Shown here piece by piece: positions 21,319 through 31,400 of a DNA stretch of 64,000 nt. A model generated the notes under the pieces. It had not been told where the DNA came from. It was given only the letters and a program-made list of their open reading frames with translations, and searched no databases. The position numbers and the translations under genes were made by a program. How positions within the stretch are numbered: position 1 is the stretch's first letter; every line of letters starts with the position of its first letter. Source of the stretch: Adiantum capillus-veneris. Its lineage: Eukaryota; Streptophyta; Polypodiopsida; Polypodiales; Pteridaceae. The stretch is taken from positions 56,147,253-56,211,252 of the forward strand of contig CM043959.1 in the NCBI GenBank assembly GCA_014529385.2, given 5' to 3'.

Positions 21319-21665
21319 GATCGCTCCAGAATGGAGTCAGTATATTGTTGAATATCTCACAAATAGAACTTTCCCAGAAGAACGTCAAAAGCTCGTCAGA
21401 AATCTGTAGAGACAGAAGCTAGAGATTACGCTTTAATAGGAGATCAACTCTATAAGAGAGGTAAAGACAACCAGCTTAGGATTTGCGCATCAGAGTCTGA
21501 GTATGTGATAATCCTGGAGCAAGCTCATGGAGGAGTAGGTGGAGGCCATTTCTCAGGTGATAAGACAACAAAACTTGTCTTAGCCGCAGGAATATGGTGG
21601 CCAACATTACATATGGACGCTGAGGAATACGTTAAACGGTGTGATGACTGTCAGCGGACCAAAGT
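21319..21665 (+). pseudogene. Element A integrase zinc-binding domain, copy 2
   Basis: The lead-in APEWSQYIVEYLTNRTF parallels copy 1. The HHCC part reads LEQAHGGVGGGHFSGDKT and IWWPTLHMDAEEYVKRCDDCQRTK. This copy directly precedes the catalytic core and looks like the functional form. Confidence 0.8.
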
Positions 21666-21689
21666 ACCACTTAAAAGAGATGATATGCC

Positions 21690-22220
21690 GCTTAGACCAA
21701 TGATGGGGGCAAGAGCTTTTGCAAAATGGGGGATTGATTATGTCGGACCCATTTCACCTCCTGCATATAAGACTCATGCACAATACATCATTGTGGCTAC
21801 AGACTATCTAACAAAGTGGGTCGAAGCAAAGGCAACTCAAAAAGCAGATGCCAGGACCACGGCACAATTTCTGTATGAATACGTCTTTGTACGATATGGA
21901 TTGCCAATAGAAATTGTGAGTGATCGAGGCACACATTTTATAAATGAAGTGATAAAGATCCTTCTAGATGAATTCATGGTAATCCATAGGAAATCAGCCC
22001 CGTATCATCCACAAGCAAACGGACAAGCTGAAGCAACAAACAAAACCATATGCACGGTCCTTACGAAGATTGTATCTGAGTCGAGAACTGACTGGGACCA
22101 GAAGTTGCATTCAACATTATGGGCATATAGGGTAGCATATAAAACATCAATAGGAACGACCCCATATAACATGGTTTTTGGGCTAAATGCTATCTTACCA
22201 ATAGAATTCTTGATTTCAAC
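21690..22220 (+). CDS. Element A integrase catalytic core
   Basis: KWGIDYVGPISPP, IIVATDYLTKWVEAK, IVSDRGTHFIN and HPQANGQAEATNKT carry the D, D and E residues at about 21802, 21922 and 22030, with 35 residues between the second D and E as in retroviral integrases. It inserts element DNA into the host genome. Confidence 0.92.
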
Positions 22221-22224
22221 CTTA

Positions 22225-22600
22225 AGGGTGGCTAAGGATCTAGAGTGGACAGGGCACGAGCTTTTGATAGAATAGATGACCTGGAAAAGCTAGACGAGCT
22301 TCGCCTAAAAGCAGTAGCTTCTATCTACGCTCAAAAAAGGCGACAAAAGGAATTTTTTGATAAGCATGTGCGGACTAAAGAGTTTAAGGTTGGGGACTAT
22401 GTTCTAGTTTACACTCTGAAACAGCATGCTAAGAAGCTTAAAAAGCGAGGGATGGGACCTTGGTGATTAAAGATCTATCACCAAGTGGAGCCGTCAAGCT
22501 TGCTACATTAGACGGAGAAGAAATGCCCAATTGGATTAGTGGATGCAGAGTGAAAAAGTATCTTTTGCCGCTAACCCAAGACATGCTTCTCAAAATACAT
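22225..22600 (+). pseudogene. Element A integrase C-terminal tail
   Basis: SIYAQKRRQKEFFD, GDYVLVYTLKQHAKK and SPSGAVKLATLDGEEMPNWI match the first fossil (24-374). There is no chromodomain, so target preference is not expected to follow chromovirus rules. Confidence 0.8.
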
Positions 22601-22769
22601 CAAGAAAAGCTGCGTGTCCAGAAAAAGAAAAAGATTGTGGAGGAAGCGCAAGCCGAGGCGAAGGAAAGAATGGAGAAAAGAAGACTACTGCGTCAGAAAC
22701 AGCGCAATGAAGGAGCAATACGAATAAACGCAGTCAGTATAACAGAAATGGATAATGACAAAGAAGAAC

Positions 22770-23080
22770 CCATCGTTGAATGCAAAGTAGGAACCAACCA
22801 AATCAAAGCCAGAGCACTATTGGATTCAGGAGCTCAAGCTAACCTACTTTCACTCAGTTTGTATAGACAATTGACAAATGACACTAAACTACAAACTGCC
22901 AAGCAAGAGTTAAAGAGTTACTCTGAGAATTCAATCAAAACTGTCGGATGCACAGTTTTACATATACAGATTAACCAGTATGTGTATCCTCATATGTTTT
23001 ACGTGGTTGAAGACCAAGCTACACAACATCCATTATTGCTAGGACAACCATGGCAGAAGCAATACAATGCAATGATTGAC
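22770..23080 (+). CDS. Element A second retropepsin-like domain (after integrase)
   Basis: IVECKVGTNQIKARALLDSG, AQANLLSLSLYRQL and HPLLLGQPWQKQYNAMIDW give the Asp-Ser-Gly at 22823-22831 and a late hydrophobic-Gly motif. It is about 100 residues, the size of one retropepsin monomer. It is not a duplicate of the first protease at the sequence level. Homologues occur in the first fossil (600-840) and, more diverged, in element B (31400-31740). Confidence 0.75.
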
Positions 23081-23119
23081 TGGAGTTCTAAATCAGTGCT
23101 TATCAAATACGAAGGTGAA

Positions 23120-23720
23120 AGTCAATCAGTTAAGTTCACCAAAGGAGCAGAGCCAACTCCAAAGGACGAATCCAAAGACAAAGATAAACAACAACCAGAG
23201 AAAAAGAAGAAGCAATGGCAACCAAAAGTTTCTATACAACCGGATTACTCTTCGACGAGGAATTCTCAACAGTGGATAAGGAAGACAAGCAATAATATAA
23301 CAGCTCAACCTTGGAAAAAAACGGAGTCAAAGTTGGTATGGAGACCAAAAAAGGCTGTGCCAGAGAACACAAAGGTGGAAAACAGAGTCTTCAATACCAG
23401 ACAACAGAGTGATTCCAGACAATCAAGGACAGTGAAACAGATCTGGATTCCAAAGAAGTTCATGACGGCACAAAGCTACAGCAAGCAAATTTGGATCCCA
23501 AAGATTTGTAAACAGGAACTCCCTTCAGTACAATCACGGAAACTCCTAGGTATTTCAAGGCGAGGAAATCAACACACAGAACAAAGCAGGTTTGGGTCGC
23601 AAAGAGTTTGTGGCAAGCACAAGCAAAGCGGAAGCAGATTTGGATTGTGAAAAAAGACAACAAGGTAACGAAGAATCCATCTACTGATTCTACTACCAAA
23701 TTGCCAAAACCAACCCAAAA
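23120..23720 (+). CDS. Element A lysine-rich W-x-P-K motif tail
   Basis: Motifs LVWRPKKAV (~23335), KQIWIPKKF (~23438) and KQIWIPKIC (~23485), with further aromatic-lysine words to about 23660, are spaced in a Q/K/S/T-rich background. The same arrangement follows the protease-like domain in the first fossil and in element B. Confidence 0.65.
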
Positions 23721-23849
23721 CCCGACCACCAATCCATCAATCAAACAAAGAGCAGCTTTATTGGAAAGAATGTTGTATCGTCGCTCTACAATTGCATTGG
23801 GAATTTATGACCAAAACAACTACAATGCTTCGTCCACAGACACTTCATA

Positions 23850-25487
23850 GTCGTCCGGGAGGACTCAGACTAGGAGGGGGGGAGGTATACAGGAGCTACA
23901 AAGCAGCTACAAGCGGGAAAAACAAAGAAAAACAAAAATTATATTACAAGGGCAGTGTCTTACATGATTTTGCAATTTTTTATGTTTGATTGCGGATATT
24001 GATAATATTTATGCCCTTATATACCTTGTTTTGCAACAAGAAGAGATCAAATGATGAATTTGGGTCTCTAGATGTGTAAATATCACTAAATAAGAGTGTT
24101 TTTGGAGCTAAAAAGTGGAAAAAAGTGGTAATCCAAGTCCAGAAATCACAAAGAAGTGTATATTCATATACACAGGGTTACCAGCTATTTATCGTGTATG
24201 TTTGGAATTTTTTGGCTTCAATTTGCTATTTTTCTTTATTTTTTATGATTTTCTTAATAAAAGTAAAAGAAAAATAAAAAAGCAGGTGAAATGAGATCGG
24301 AAAAAAGAAAAGAATAGATGGTGATGGTCCTAATGACAAGGGCAACCCATGGTAAAAATTGGGTACAATTCTGAAAAAGTTGCGGAAAGCCCGAAATGAC
24401 AATATTTTGGCAAAGTGGACAGATTTCTCAGAAACAGGTCAAAAGGAGTCCAAATTGAGAAATTTCAAATCCTAAAGTGCATTTCACGATGAGATAGGAG
24501 CACATGTCAAATTTGGTAACAAGTGATCCGGGAAGCCCGAAGTTAAGTATTTTTCACTTCACTATCAAGCTCATTTCCACTATTACCTTCTTGGAGAGAG
24601 CAAAGAGCACACAGGAGCATCCGACCTTCTACCGCCTTCTACGACTGCTACGAGAGCTCAGAGGACACCAGACATGAGAGGTAGACTCGTTGCCATAAGC
24701 TTTTGATGCTTATCGTTAACTTTTGTCGCGAAAACTCACCAAAACCAAGAAACAAGAGCAGACGGGGAATGGGGAAGAACGCTAGGTAGGGGCACAACCG
24801 CCTAACCAAACCTTGCAAGAACTTAGAGGTGGGTTACCCTAGTATAGGAGATGAGTTTCTAACACTCAAAGCTCGAGAAAGAACGACTGAAAAAACCCTA
24901 GGTCAACAGAGCCTGCAAGAGGCAAACAGAAAAAAGTTGTCGGAACGACACAAAACTTCTCAGGAAGCTTAACAACATCGAGGGCAATGCAACCATGGAG
25001 TATCTCCGGGTTTGGATCACCAAAAGTAGGTCGGAACAACCGATTCGGTTGCGGACACACAAAGCGTCATTTTGGCATAACGGCTAAAATTGACGACCAA
25101 ATGACATGAAACTTCACAAGCAGCTTCAAATATACATGGATGACTTATGTTTGCAAGCAAAACCCAAAAGAAAGCTGATTCACTTACCGATGGTGAAAAA
25201 GACGCTTTCGGGCAACCAAATGGAGAAAGATGGAGAACGGGGAGCCAAAGTCAAGTTCAACCAAATAGGTGGCTTCACAACATATCCAATGAGCTGGAAA
25301 TGCAACTCTCGAGAAGAAAAGTTGAAGAAATTCAACTCCAAGGCAAAAAGACGACTTCGGAGACTGAAATGCCTATAAGGGGGCTTTTTAGCTAAACTGA
25401 TGACTTTTTAAGTTGAAAACTAGTTAGCAGGGCTTAGGGCACTAGCACAAAGCATTCTTTGCACAAAAAAACCAACATTTCAAGAAA
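23850..25487 (+). other. Element A post-pol spacer, first part
   Basis: About 1.6 kb without a convincing gene. It includes an A/T-rich run (24220-24310), a segment resembling a transcribed leader (24590-24800, AGAGAGCAAAGAGCACACAGG), and a short ORF-like stretch at 25106-25378 with no recognisable family. It leads into the second palindrome array. Confidence 0.5.
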
Positions 25488-26498
25488 AGACATCATACGC
25501 GTATGATGTCTCATAGCATGATTTTCACATCCATTTCAACATTTGAGTGCATAGCCTCATTCCACATGTTAATCACATCCTATGAACCAAGTATCATGAG
25601 AATTGGAGTTAGAAAACCCAAGGAAAACCAAAAAGACGCAAAGTAAGCCATAAAATTGATTTTTGGTCCTAATTTTGTCAAAATAACTCCAAACTCATTG
25701 AAACTTTGTAGGATTGTTGATTAACACATCTACAAGCTATCTGGAACCAAAAAGCACCATTTTGACACAAAAGACATCATACGCGTATTATGTCTATTTG
25801 CACTTACAGAGCCAAAAAGGCTCATTTGTCATCATACATCCATTATATATATCTAATACATGCTACATATGAAGTTTGGAACCATTTGGTCAAGTGGATC
25901 ACCCCATTAGCCCAATTAAGAGAAAATCCTTCATACAAAGCCTATTTTTGTCGCAAATCCAACATATTCAAGTCCAAACCAAGATTTGAGTATAAACAGT
26001 CCTTCACTAGCACATGGAGAGTCCACAGAACCAATCCCATGAAAAATTGATGAAAAAGACATCATACGCGTATGATGTCTCCAGAGTCATTTTTAGTCCA
26101 AACTCTATCCAAACTTGATAAATCCACTGAATAAGCCTATCTAAAGCCAAAACCAAGCTTATAGAGAAAATTGGTCCAAAAATGCACTAAAAGACATCAT
26201 ACGCGTATGATATCTCACTATGTGATTTTGGCACCTCAGGGCTTCAACCACCAAACAGAAGTGTTCTACATGCCATTTGAAAGTAATCCACCAAGTTTTA
26301 CCCAATTTGGATCATAAAATCCAATTCCCTTTCAAAATTTTGCCAAGAGCCTGAACTGGACTAAACTGGCCAAAACTTGACCAAATGGGATCCAAACTCA
26401 AATCCAAGCATATAATACTCATGTATACACTATCAGCTACAAGCACAACCAATATGAAGTCATTCTGACACAAAAGACATCATACGCGTATGATGTCT
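25488..26498. repeat. Second palindrome array of element A (five copies)
   Basis: 24-bp palindromes at 25488-25511, 25772-25795, 26057-26080, 26192-26215 and 26475-26498, with starts 284, 285, 135 and 283 bases apart. All keep the central ACGCGT. Copies 2 and 4 each have a change in the right arm. Intervening sequence resembles the 5' leader: TTGCCAAGA...CCTGAACT near 13940 recurs near 26342. The array ends about 170 bases before the first accessory ORF. Confidence 0.95.
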
Positions 26499-26664
26499 CC
26501 AGCATGATTTTGAGCCCAGCTTGCATATTTTTTCACCTACATTGCATCCTTAGGCCCTGAATAGCTCATGTTTCAATTTTCAAGTCATTTGAATAGTTAA
26601 AAGCTTCATTTCGGCTTTCAGTACTAAAAAGACGCTAGCTTCTGTAATTGGAGTTACAGGATCC

Positions 26665-27651
26665 ATGGATTCCGCTAAGTCACCGGCAACTAAGAGAAAA
26701 AGACCAACCATCAAGGATGCTCTTGCAGAAGCAGAACCTTTTGATATTCCAACAGAAACCCTCAAGCCAACCAAGACTTGGGTGGAGGAAGCAGTACTAG
26801 AAAAAGAGGGAATAAAGATCTACCAGGGGACTTTCAGAGATCCTCAAGGGCAATCGGTCGATGTACCTATGATCCCACGAGAATTAGTAGATTATAGCAG
26901 ATCAGAGAACATCAGCAGATACCTGGAAAAGGCTGACTTACACAGGTTCTTCACCTCGAGACCATCAGGTGTAGACACAAGAAGAGTGTATGAGTTGGCA
27001 ACATCCATTCAGAAGGATGGGAAAGCCACGTTGACAGCCATGGATGGAGAAACAGTTGAAGTACAGATCACTCCACAGCTCATTGCAGATGCATTGAAGC
27101 TGCACAACAAAGGGAGTTCTGTCAGAGAAAGAAGGGAGGCCATAGAGGTCTATGGATCAAAGAAACAAAATACAACCTACGGAGATATGGCAGATCAACG
27201 AGCGGCAACCCTTTGCCGATTATACAACCAGTTTCTCCATGTGTGCAGTAAAAGACCGCAGAAGTATACTACACCACCCCATGCCATTGCGACAACCATC
27301 ACATGGGCACTGAAGAGCAACATGCCAAAAGAGGTGAATTATGCTCAATACATCCACGAGCAAGTAATCGCCATGCACAACCAGAAGCCAAAGTACCTAG
27401 GAGGAGGAGAAATCCTAACAAGAATAGCTTATGAAGCTATTGGAGCGAGGGATCAAGGGCCACGGGTTCCCTCCCAGAATGAGTGGCTTAGAGAAGCCGA
27501 TGAAGAGAAAGAACAGCAAGAAGTATCCAAGAGGGCGTCCACAAGAGCACGCCGAAAACTAGAAATAGTTTCAGAACCTGAAGAGGCTGTGGACGAGCCG
27601 CTCAAGAAGAAAGCGAAGAAGAAGGCTGATCCCAAGCAAACCAAAAGTTAA
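26665..27651 (+). CDS. Element A accessory ORF 1
   Basis: A 328-residue reading frame starting MDSAKSPATKRKRPTIKDALAE. It carries LHRFFTSRPSGVDTRRVYEL, KATLTAMDGETVEVQI and a later helical part with TTPPHAIATTITWAL, ending in a charged, lysine-rich tail. The pattern recalls the 'putative plant transposon protein' (Athila ORF1-like) family, but this is recognition by eye. A decayed homologue lies at 40900-41300. It is separated from pol by 3 kb, so expression from a spliced or separate RNA is likely. Confidence 0.75.
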   Translation: MDSAKSPATKRKRPTIKDALAEAEPFDIPTETLKPTKTWVEEAVLEKEGIKIYQGTFRDPQGQSVDVPMIPRELVDYSRSENISRYLEKADLHRFFTSRPSGVDTRRVYELATSIQKDGKATLTAMDGETVEVQITPQLIADALKLHNKGSSVRERREAIEVYGSKKQNTTYGDMADQRAATLCRLYNQFLHVCSKRPQKYTTPPHAIATTITWALKSNMPKEVNYAQYIHEQVIAMHNQKPKYLGGGEILTRIAYEAIGARDQGPRVPSQNEWLREADEEKEQQEVSKRASTRARRKLEIVSEPEEAVDEPLKKKAKKKADPKQTKS

Positions 27652-27873
27652 AAAGCCGCAAGAATGGAAAGGCTGGTGGAGCAGTTTAGAGCGGAAAGAG
27701 CTCTAAAGGGGGACTTTGAAGAAATGTGGGTGCCAGACCCCACTAAAGTCGGAACCAGCTTAGCCAGGCCACATGTTGATCAATATGATCAATATATTAG
27801 AGCTTATGAGGAGTCGGAGGCCATACTGGAGTAGCAACCTATCGAGCCTTATACTGAAGAGGAAATACAGCTT

Positions 27874-29982
27874 TTGAAAGCTGAGCTGAAAAAGGACGAC
27901 AAGGAGAAGAAGGAAGTAGATGAGTCTACTGAACTTCGAGAGAAAGACGGGCAAGCAAACAAAGGGAAAGCCAAGATGACTGAGGACAATCAGCCCTCCT
28001 TTACTGATGTACCAAGCCCGAAGAAGACGGAAATTATTGTGGAGGAGACCACAATAGAAATAGAAACAGAAGTTATGGAAAAACTGGAGGCTGGAATCAA
28101 GGAAAAGGAGATAGATCCAGTTCAGCAAAAGAAAGATGATTATGAGGATCTGGTAGCGATCGGATACAGGGAAGAAGAGACCCTAGAGGTAGTTTATGGG
28201 ATATCCCTACGAAAACAAGATGATCGGGAAGGGACGAAGGAAAAGACAAAGGGTACAATGGAGAGTGAAGAGAAAATGGACGAACAGAACATACTAGAAG
28301 AGCCGAAGCCATTGGAGGTGGTGGCAGAAAGAGCTGTCAAGTTGACAGATGAAGATGAAAAAGACATGCACATGGTGCATGAACTGCTCAGCAAGATTAA
28401 AGAAAGATCCAGAGCAAAGGAAGTAGCAATTGAGACAGCAAAACAAAAGGAAGCAGAGTTGCAGAAGAAGTTAGAGAATGCTATGACTGAATCTGAAAGT
28501 CATAAAGCATCACTCTACGACGCAGAAAATGAGAGAGATGGCTTGATACTCCAACTAGCCGAAGCTTCAAGAGAGGTAACAAGTTCACAGGAAGCAAAGG
28601 AGCGAATAGAAGATGAGCTGGAGGCAGCCAAGGATGAGCTGGAGGCAGCCAAGGATGAGCTGGAGGCAGCCAAGGATGAGCTCATTGAGCTAAGGGAAAG
28701 AGTCAAACTTCAAGAAAGGACAATCACGAGACTCAGAACCACCCCTAGAGCTAGCAGAGCAGGAACAGAACAAGAGGGAGCCCTCGTACCAGCTCTGGAA
28801 GATCAGGTCAGAAGTTTGCAAAGAGAGCTAAGGTTAGAGAAAGTGCAAAGATTGCACATGGCGGAGGGATCATTGGCTGCAGAGGAGAGGCTCACAACAG
28901 AAAACCAAACACTAAGGACAGAAAATGAGGCCCTCCGCAAACAGCTCCAAGACCTCCAAGAGCAACAAAGAAGAGAAATAGAGACACCACAAGAAGAAGC
29001 AGGGGGAGCAGCCATAGAGCTACCAGAAACTGGAGAGGCAATCACAATTGAAGATCCAGCCCCAGTTCAAGAAGTGGCCTCAACTTCAGGATTCTCTGAA
29101 GAAGAAGAACAAAGGCTCCAGGAACAAATAGAAAAGTCAACAGAGGAAAGTGCCAAGGCGGAAATGGAATGGGAAAGGAGACTCCTCATCTCCATTAGAC
29201 TTCAAGGTTTAGACACAAAAGTGTTCCATGAAGAGTGGATGCAACCCAGCCTGCCTTTCCCTCTGATGAAATTTGAAGTGATAAAGACGAAAAAGAGAAT
29301 AGAGGAGGAGCAGTATGTCGCTCTTTACGAAGGCGACATCACAAAAGATGAACAATCAAAGAAGATTGTAGATTCTCAACCTAGATGGAGGAAAGGTTGG
29401 CTGAACAAATACCCAGCCTACCTCATCTACTTGGTAGAGGCTCCAAAGGAGATTCGGGAGGATGCAACCTTCTGCCCGGTGCCAAGAGTCAGAAGCTGGA
29501 AAGAGCATGGCAGGATTGCAAAAAAGAAGCCAAATTGGCTTAATTACCCAAGGATGCCAGGACCAAAGGCAGGAGAGAGAATAGGTAAAGCCTACATGGT
29601 GAAAACCCTAACGGGCAACATCAAACTCTTTATTGGCTCTCCTGACCTTTCGTGTCAGATACTAAAGAAGATCTGCAGGACTCTCTTAGCATGCATTGAA
29701 GTGTTCGCGCGAGATAAAGCCACGACCTCGAGTCTACTATCGACGGCCGACACAGTGACGGATATGATGTATGATCTTTCATTGCAGCCATCACCAAAGG
29801 TGTTACATCTCTTATACCAAAGAATTATGTTTTTGCCTAGCTTCCACATGCAAACATTCGAAGAAGCTTTCTACACCGGCTTTTTCACTCACGAAAGCAA
29901 AATATTCGGCCCAACCTTGACCATCGGCAACCTACGCTACGAATCACATTTGCAGATGCTCAAGACGACAGGACTCTATTGA
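27874..29982 (+). CDS. Element A accessory ORF 2 (coiled-coil protein)
   Basis: A 702-residue reading frame. The first ~400 residues are charged and helical with a clear coiled coil, including ELEAAKD heptads repeated three times (28612-28674). The C-terminal ~190 residues look globular: DLSCQILKKICRTLLACIEVF and MFLPSFHMQTFEEAFYTGFF. That C-terminal domain is conserved in the fossil at 43800-44232, so it is a real part of this element group. No membrane segment or signal peptide is seen, so it is not envelope-like in that sense. Function unknown. Confidence 0.8.
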   Translation: MKAELKKDDKEKKEVDESTELREKDGQANKGKAKMTEDNQPSFTDVPSPKKTEIIVEETTIEIETEVMEKLEAGIKEKEIDPVQQKKDDYEDLVAIGYREEETLEVVYGISLRKQDDREGTKEKTKGTMESEEKMDEQNILEEPKPLEVVAERAVKLTDEDEKDMHMVHELLSKIKERSRAKEVAIETAKQKEAELQKKLENAMTESESHKASLYDAENERDGLILQLAEASREVTSSQEAKERIEDELEAAKDELEAAKDELEAAKDELIELRERVKLQERTITRLRTTPRASRAGTEQEGALVPALEDQVRSLQRELRLEKVQRLHMAEGSLAAEERLTTENQTLRTENEALRKQLQDLQEQQRREIETPQEEAGGAAIELPETGEAITIEDPAPVQEVASTSGFSEEEEQRLQEQIEKSTEESAKAEMEWERRLLISIRLQGLDTKVFHEEWMQPSLPFPLMKFEVIKTKKRIEEEQYVALYEGDITKDEQSKKIVDSQPRWRKGWLNKYPAYLIYLVEAPKEIREDATFCPVPRVRSWKEHGRIAKKKPNWLNYPRMPGPKAGERIGKAYMVKTLTGNIKLFIGSPDLSCQILKKICRTLLACIEVFARDKATTSSLLSTADTVTDMMYDLSLQPSPKVLHLLYQRIMFLPSFHMQTFEEAFYTGFFTHESKIFGPTLTIGNLRYESHLQMLKTTGLY
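28612..28674. repeat. Three perfect 21-bp tandem repeats in the coiled coil
   Basis: GATGAGCTGGAGGCAGCCAA(G) repeats three times, adding whole heptads (DELEAAK) without disturbing the coiled-coil register. The copies are identical, so the expansion is recent. Confidence 0.95.
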
Positions 29983-30020
29983 CCAAGCCTAAAAGTCATG
30001 TCAGGGACGACATGAACGCG

Positions 30021-30031
30021 GAGGGGGGGAG
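30021..30031 (+). other. Polypurine tract of element A
   Basis: GAGGGGGGGAG directly precedes the TG of the 3' LTR. Confidence 0.85.
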
Positions 30032-30316
30032 TGTTGAGCCAGCAGAGGATCACACCCACATTTTTGCTCACACCCATCATTTTGTAACCATTGATTGTAA
30101 TAAATGTCTTTCCGACATTAATTTTGATTTGAGCCATTCATTAAGTAACGGGACTCAATTGAGTTTCCGGCTTGTAATCCCGAAGTAATTTCACCTGTTG
30201 ATGTAAATAATTAGAGATGTTCTCACCTCCAAGGCTGAGGTATATAAGCCAAAGTTTTGTAACCTAAGGAGATTTGGAATTAATCAAAAGGGAGTTTTTG
30301 AGCGCCGTGACTGTGT

Positions 30317-30401
<85 letters not shown>

Positions 30402-31025
30402 TTATCTTCTTGCTACGCGAGCTACGGGGCCGCCCTTGGAGAAGCGACACCGCCATTGTGTTAGCAACGGTGAGAGCTACGCACAGATACCAAGAGTGCG
30501 CGCTATCGGCTTCTACGTGTGGTAAGTTCCTACGAGCTTCGGTGTGAGTTTTCTTCCAACTCGTCTGTCGGAATAGAGCGTGCAGCATATCTATAGAACC
30601 ACAACGAGTAGAGCTACACATTAGTACCATCGGGGTCAAGTTTCGGTCACCTGTATTTTTCGGCCTGTCTTCATACGCGTTTACCGCACGGAGTGGTTAT
30701 AGGTTGATTTTGCAGTTCAAGTCTTTAGGGTGTTGTTCTTACCTAGTGTATAGACTTCCCCTTGAGTTTGAGATCGATTCAATGATTCTAGATCCTGTTT
30801 CGTATAGCATTCGTTCGTAGTACGGATTTCAGTCACTTGCGTATTTTAGAACTTAGATTTGATTTCCTTAGTAGTGATTGTCATTAGAAGGTCGAGTAGG
30901 TGATTTGACACCCACCTAGTTGTTTCCATGCGCCTGCGGGTCAAGCTCCGTCCTCATCTGACAAATTCTGTTGTTGGTTGAGTTCTCGCTATTTAGCTTC
31001 CGCTAGCGCCGTAACCGCCTTAACA
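30032..31025 (+). repeat. Element A 3' LTR
   Basis: 994 bp, nearly identical to 11874-12828. The length difference comes mainly from the longer GA microsatellite. TATA box TATATAAG at 30241-30248, and the CATACGCGT word at about 30672-30680. Confidence 0.97.
30319..30399. repeat. GA microsatellite in the 3' LTR
   Basis: 81 bp of uninterrupted (GA)n in the transcribed part of the LTR. Confidence 0.97.
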
Positions 31026-31030
31026 TCTGC
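31026..31030. repeat. Target-site duplication TCTGC, right copy (element A)
   Basis: Matches 11869-11873. Element B coding sequence resumes here. Confidence 0.95.
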
Positions 31031-31400
31031 TAAGCTGTAGTGGGAGGCTATCCATCCCATGTGTTTACCTTTCGTCAATCGGCTAGGCTCATTTACCCAT
31101 ATTGGGTCCTTGACCTTGATTTCTTCAGCTTTGATGTAGACCTTTGAAGATTTTTGTCGACGATGATCTCGAAGTGTAGGGTATTTTGGTTGAAAGATTT
31201 TCTTTGGAGTCTGTCTTTCATGTGGAAGCATGTGGTCAGTTGATGTCGAAGCTCTGTCTTGAACTTTTCGGGGCTGGATTGAAGACTCTAATTTAAGGGG
31301 CTGCTTTTGTTGGTAGGACATTTGTGGGTTCACTTTGGCTTTGCCTTTGTCGGTAGTCGATAATCTTGGAGCAGTAGTAGGCTGGATTTCTTGAGAGCTA
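31031..31400 (-). pseudogene. Element B basic linker with W-x-P-like motifs
   Basis: Minus-strand KKIFQPKYP (~31205-31178) and DPIWVNEPSRL (~31112-31086) in a K/Q/S-rich context, continuous in character with the motif tail at 11145-11873 beyond the nested element. Confidence 0.6.

Larger units (their letters stand above)
11874..31025 (+). mobile_element. Element A: 19.2 kb Athila/Tat-like Ty3/gypsy retrotransposon
   Basis: Both LTRs, tRNA-Asp primer site, leader, gag, protease, RT, RNase H, integrase, a second protease-like module, a long spacer, two accessory ORFs, polypurine tract and target duplications are all present. The structure is therefore complete end to end, although the coding part has roughly half a dozen breaks. 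The LTRs differ by about 12 substitutions over ~930 aligned bases (about 1.3%), implying a recent insertion. No archaeal-type second RNase H and no chromodomain are seen. Accessory ORFs after pol resemble the Athila layout. It lies inside element B. Confidence 0.95.

Noticed and set aside
25106-25378. Short ORF with an IYMDDLC-like word, 17 bases identical to the RT YMDD site of element A
   Set aside because: The similarity stops at about 17 bases and the rest of the peptide shows no RT block. Chance or a tiny duplicated patch is more likely than a second RT.
13367-26498. Reading the palindromes as a CRISPR array or a bacterial operator array
   Set aside because: The repeats are spaced by 125-290 bases, lie inside a plant LTR element, and there are no cas genes or unique equal-length spacers.
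30274-30525. Long poly-Glu-Arg or poly-Ser-Leu ORFs over GA/CT microsatellites (also at 12126, 59736, 59928)
   Set aside because: They are translations of dinucleotide repeats within LTRs or spacers and carry no other coding signal.
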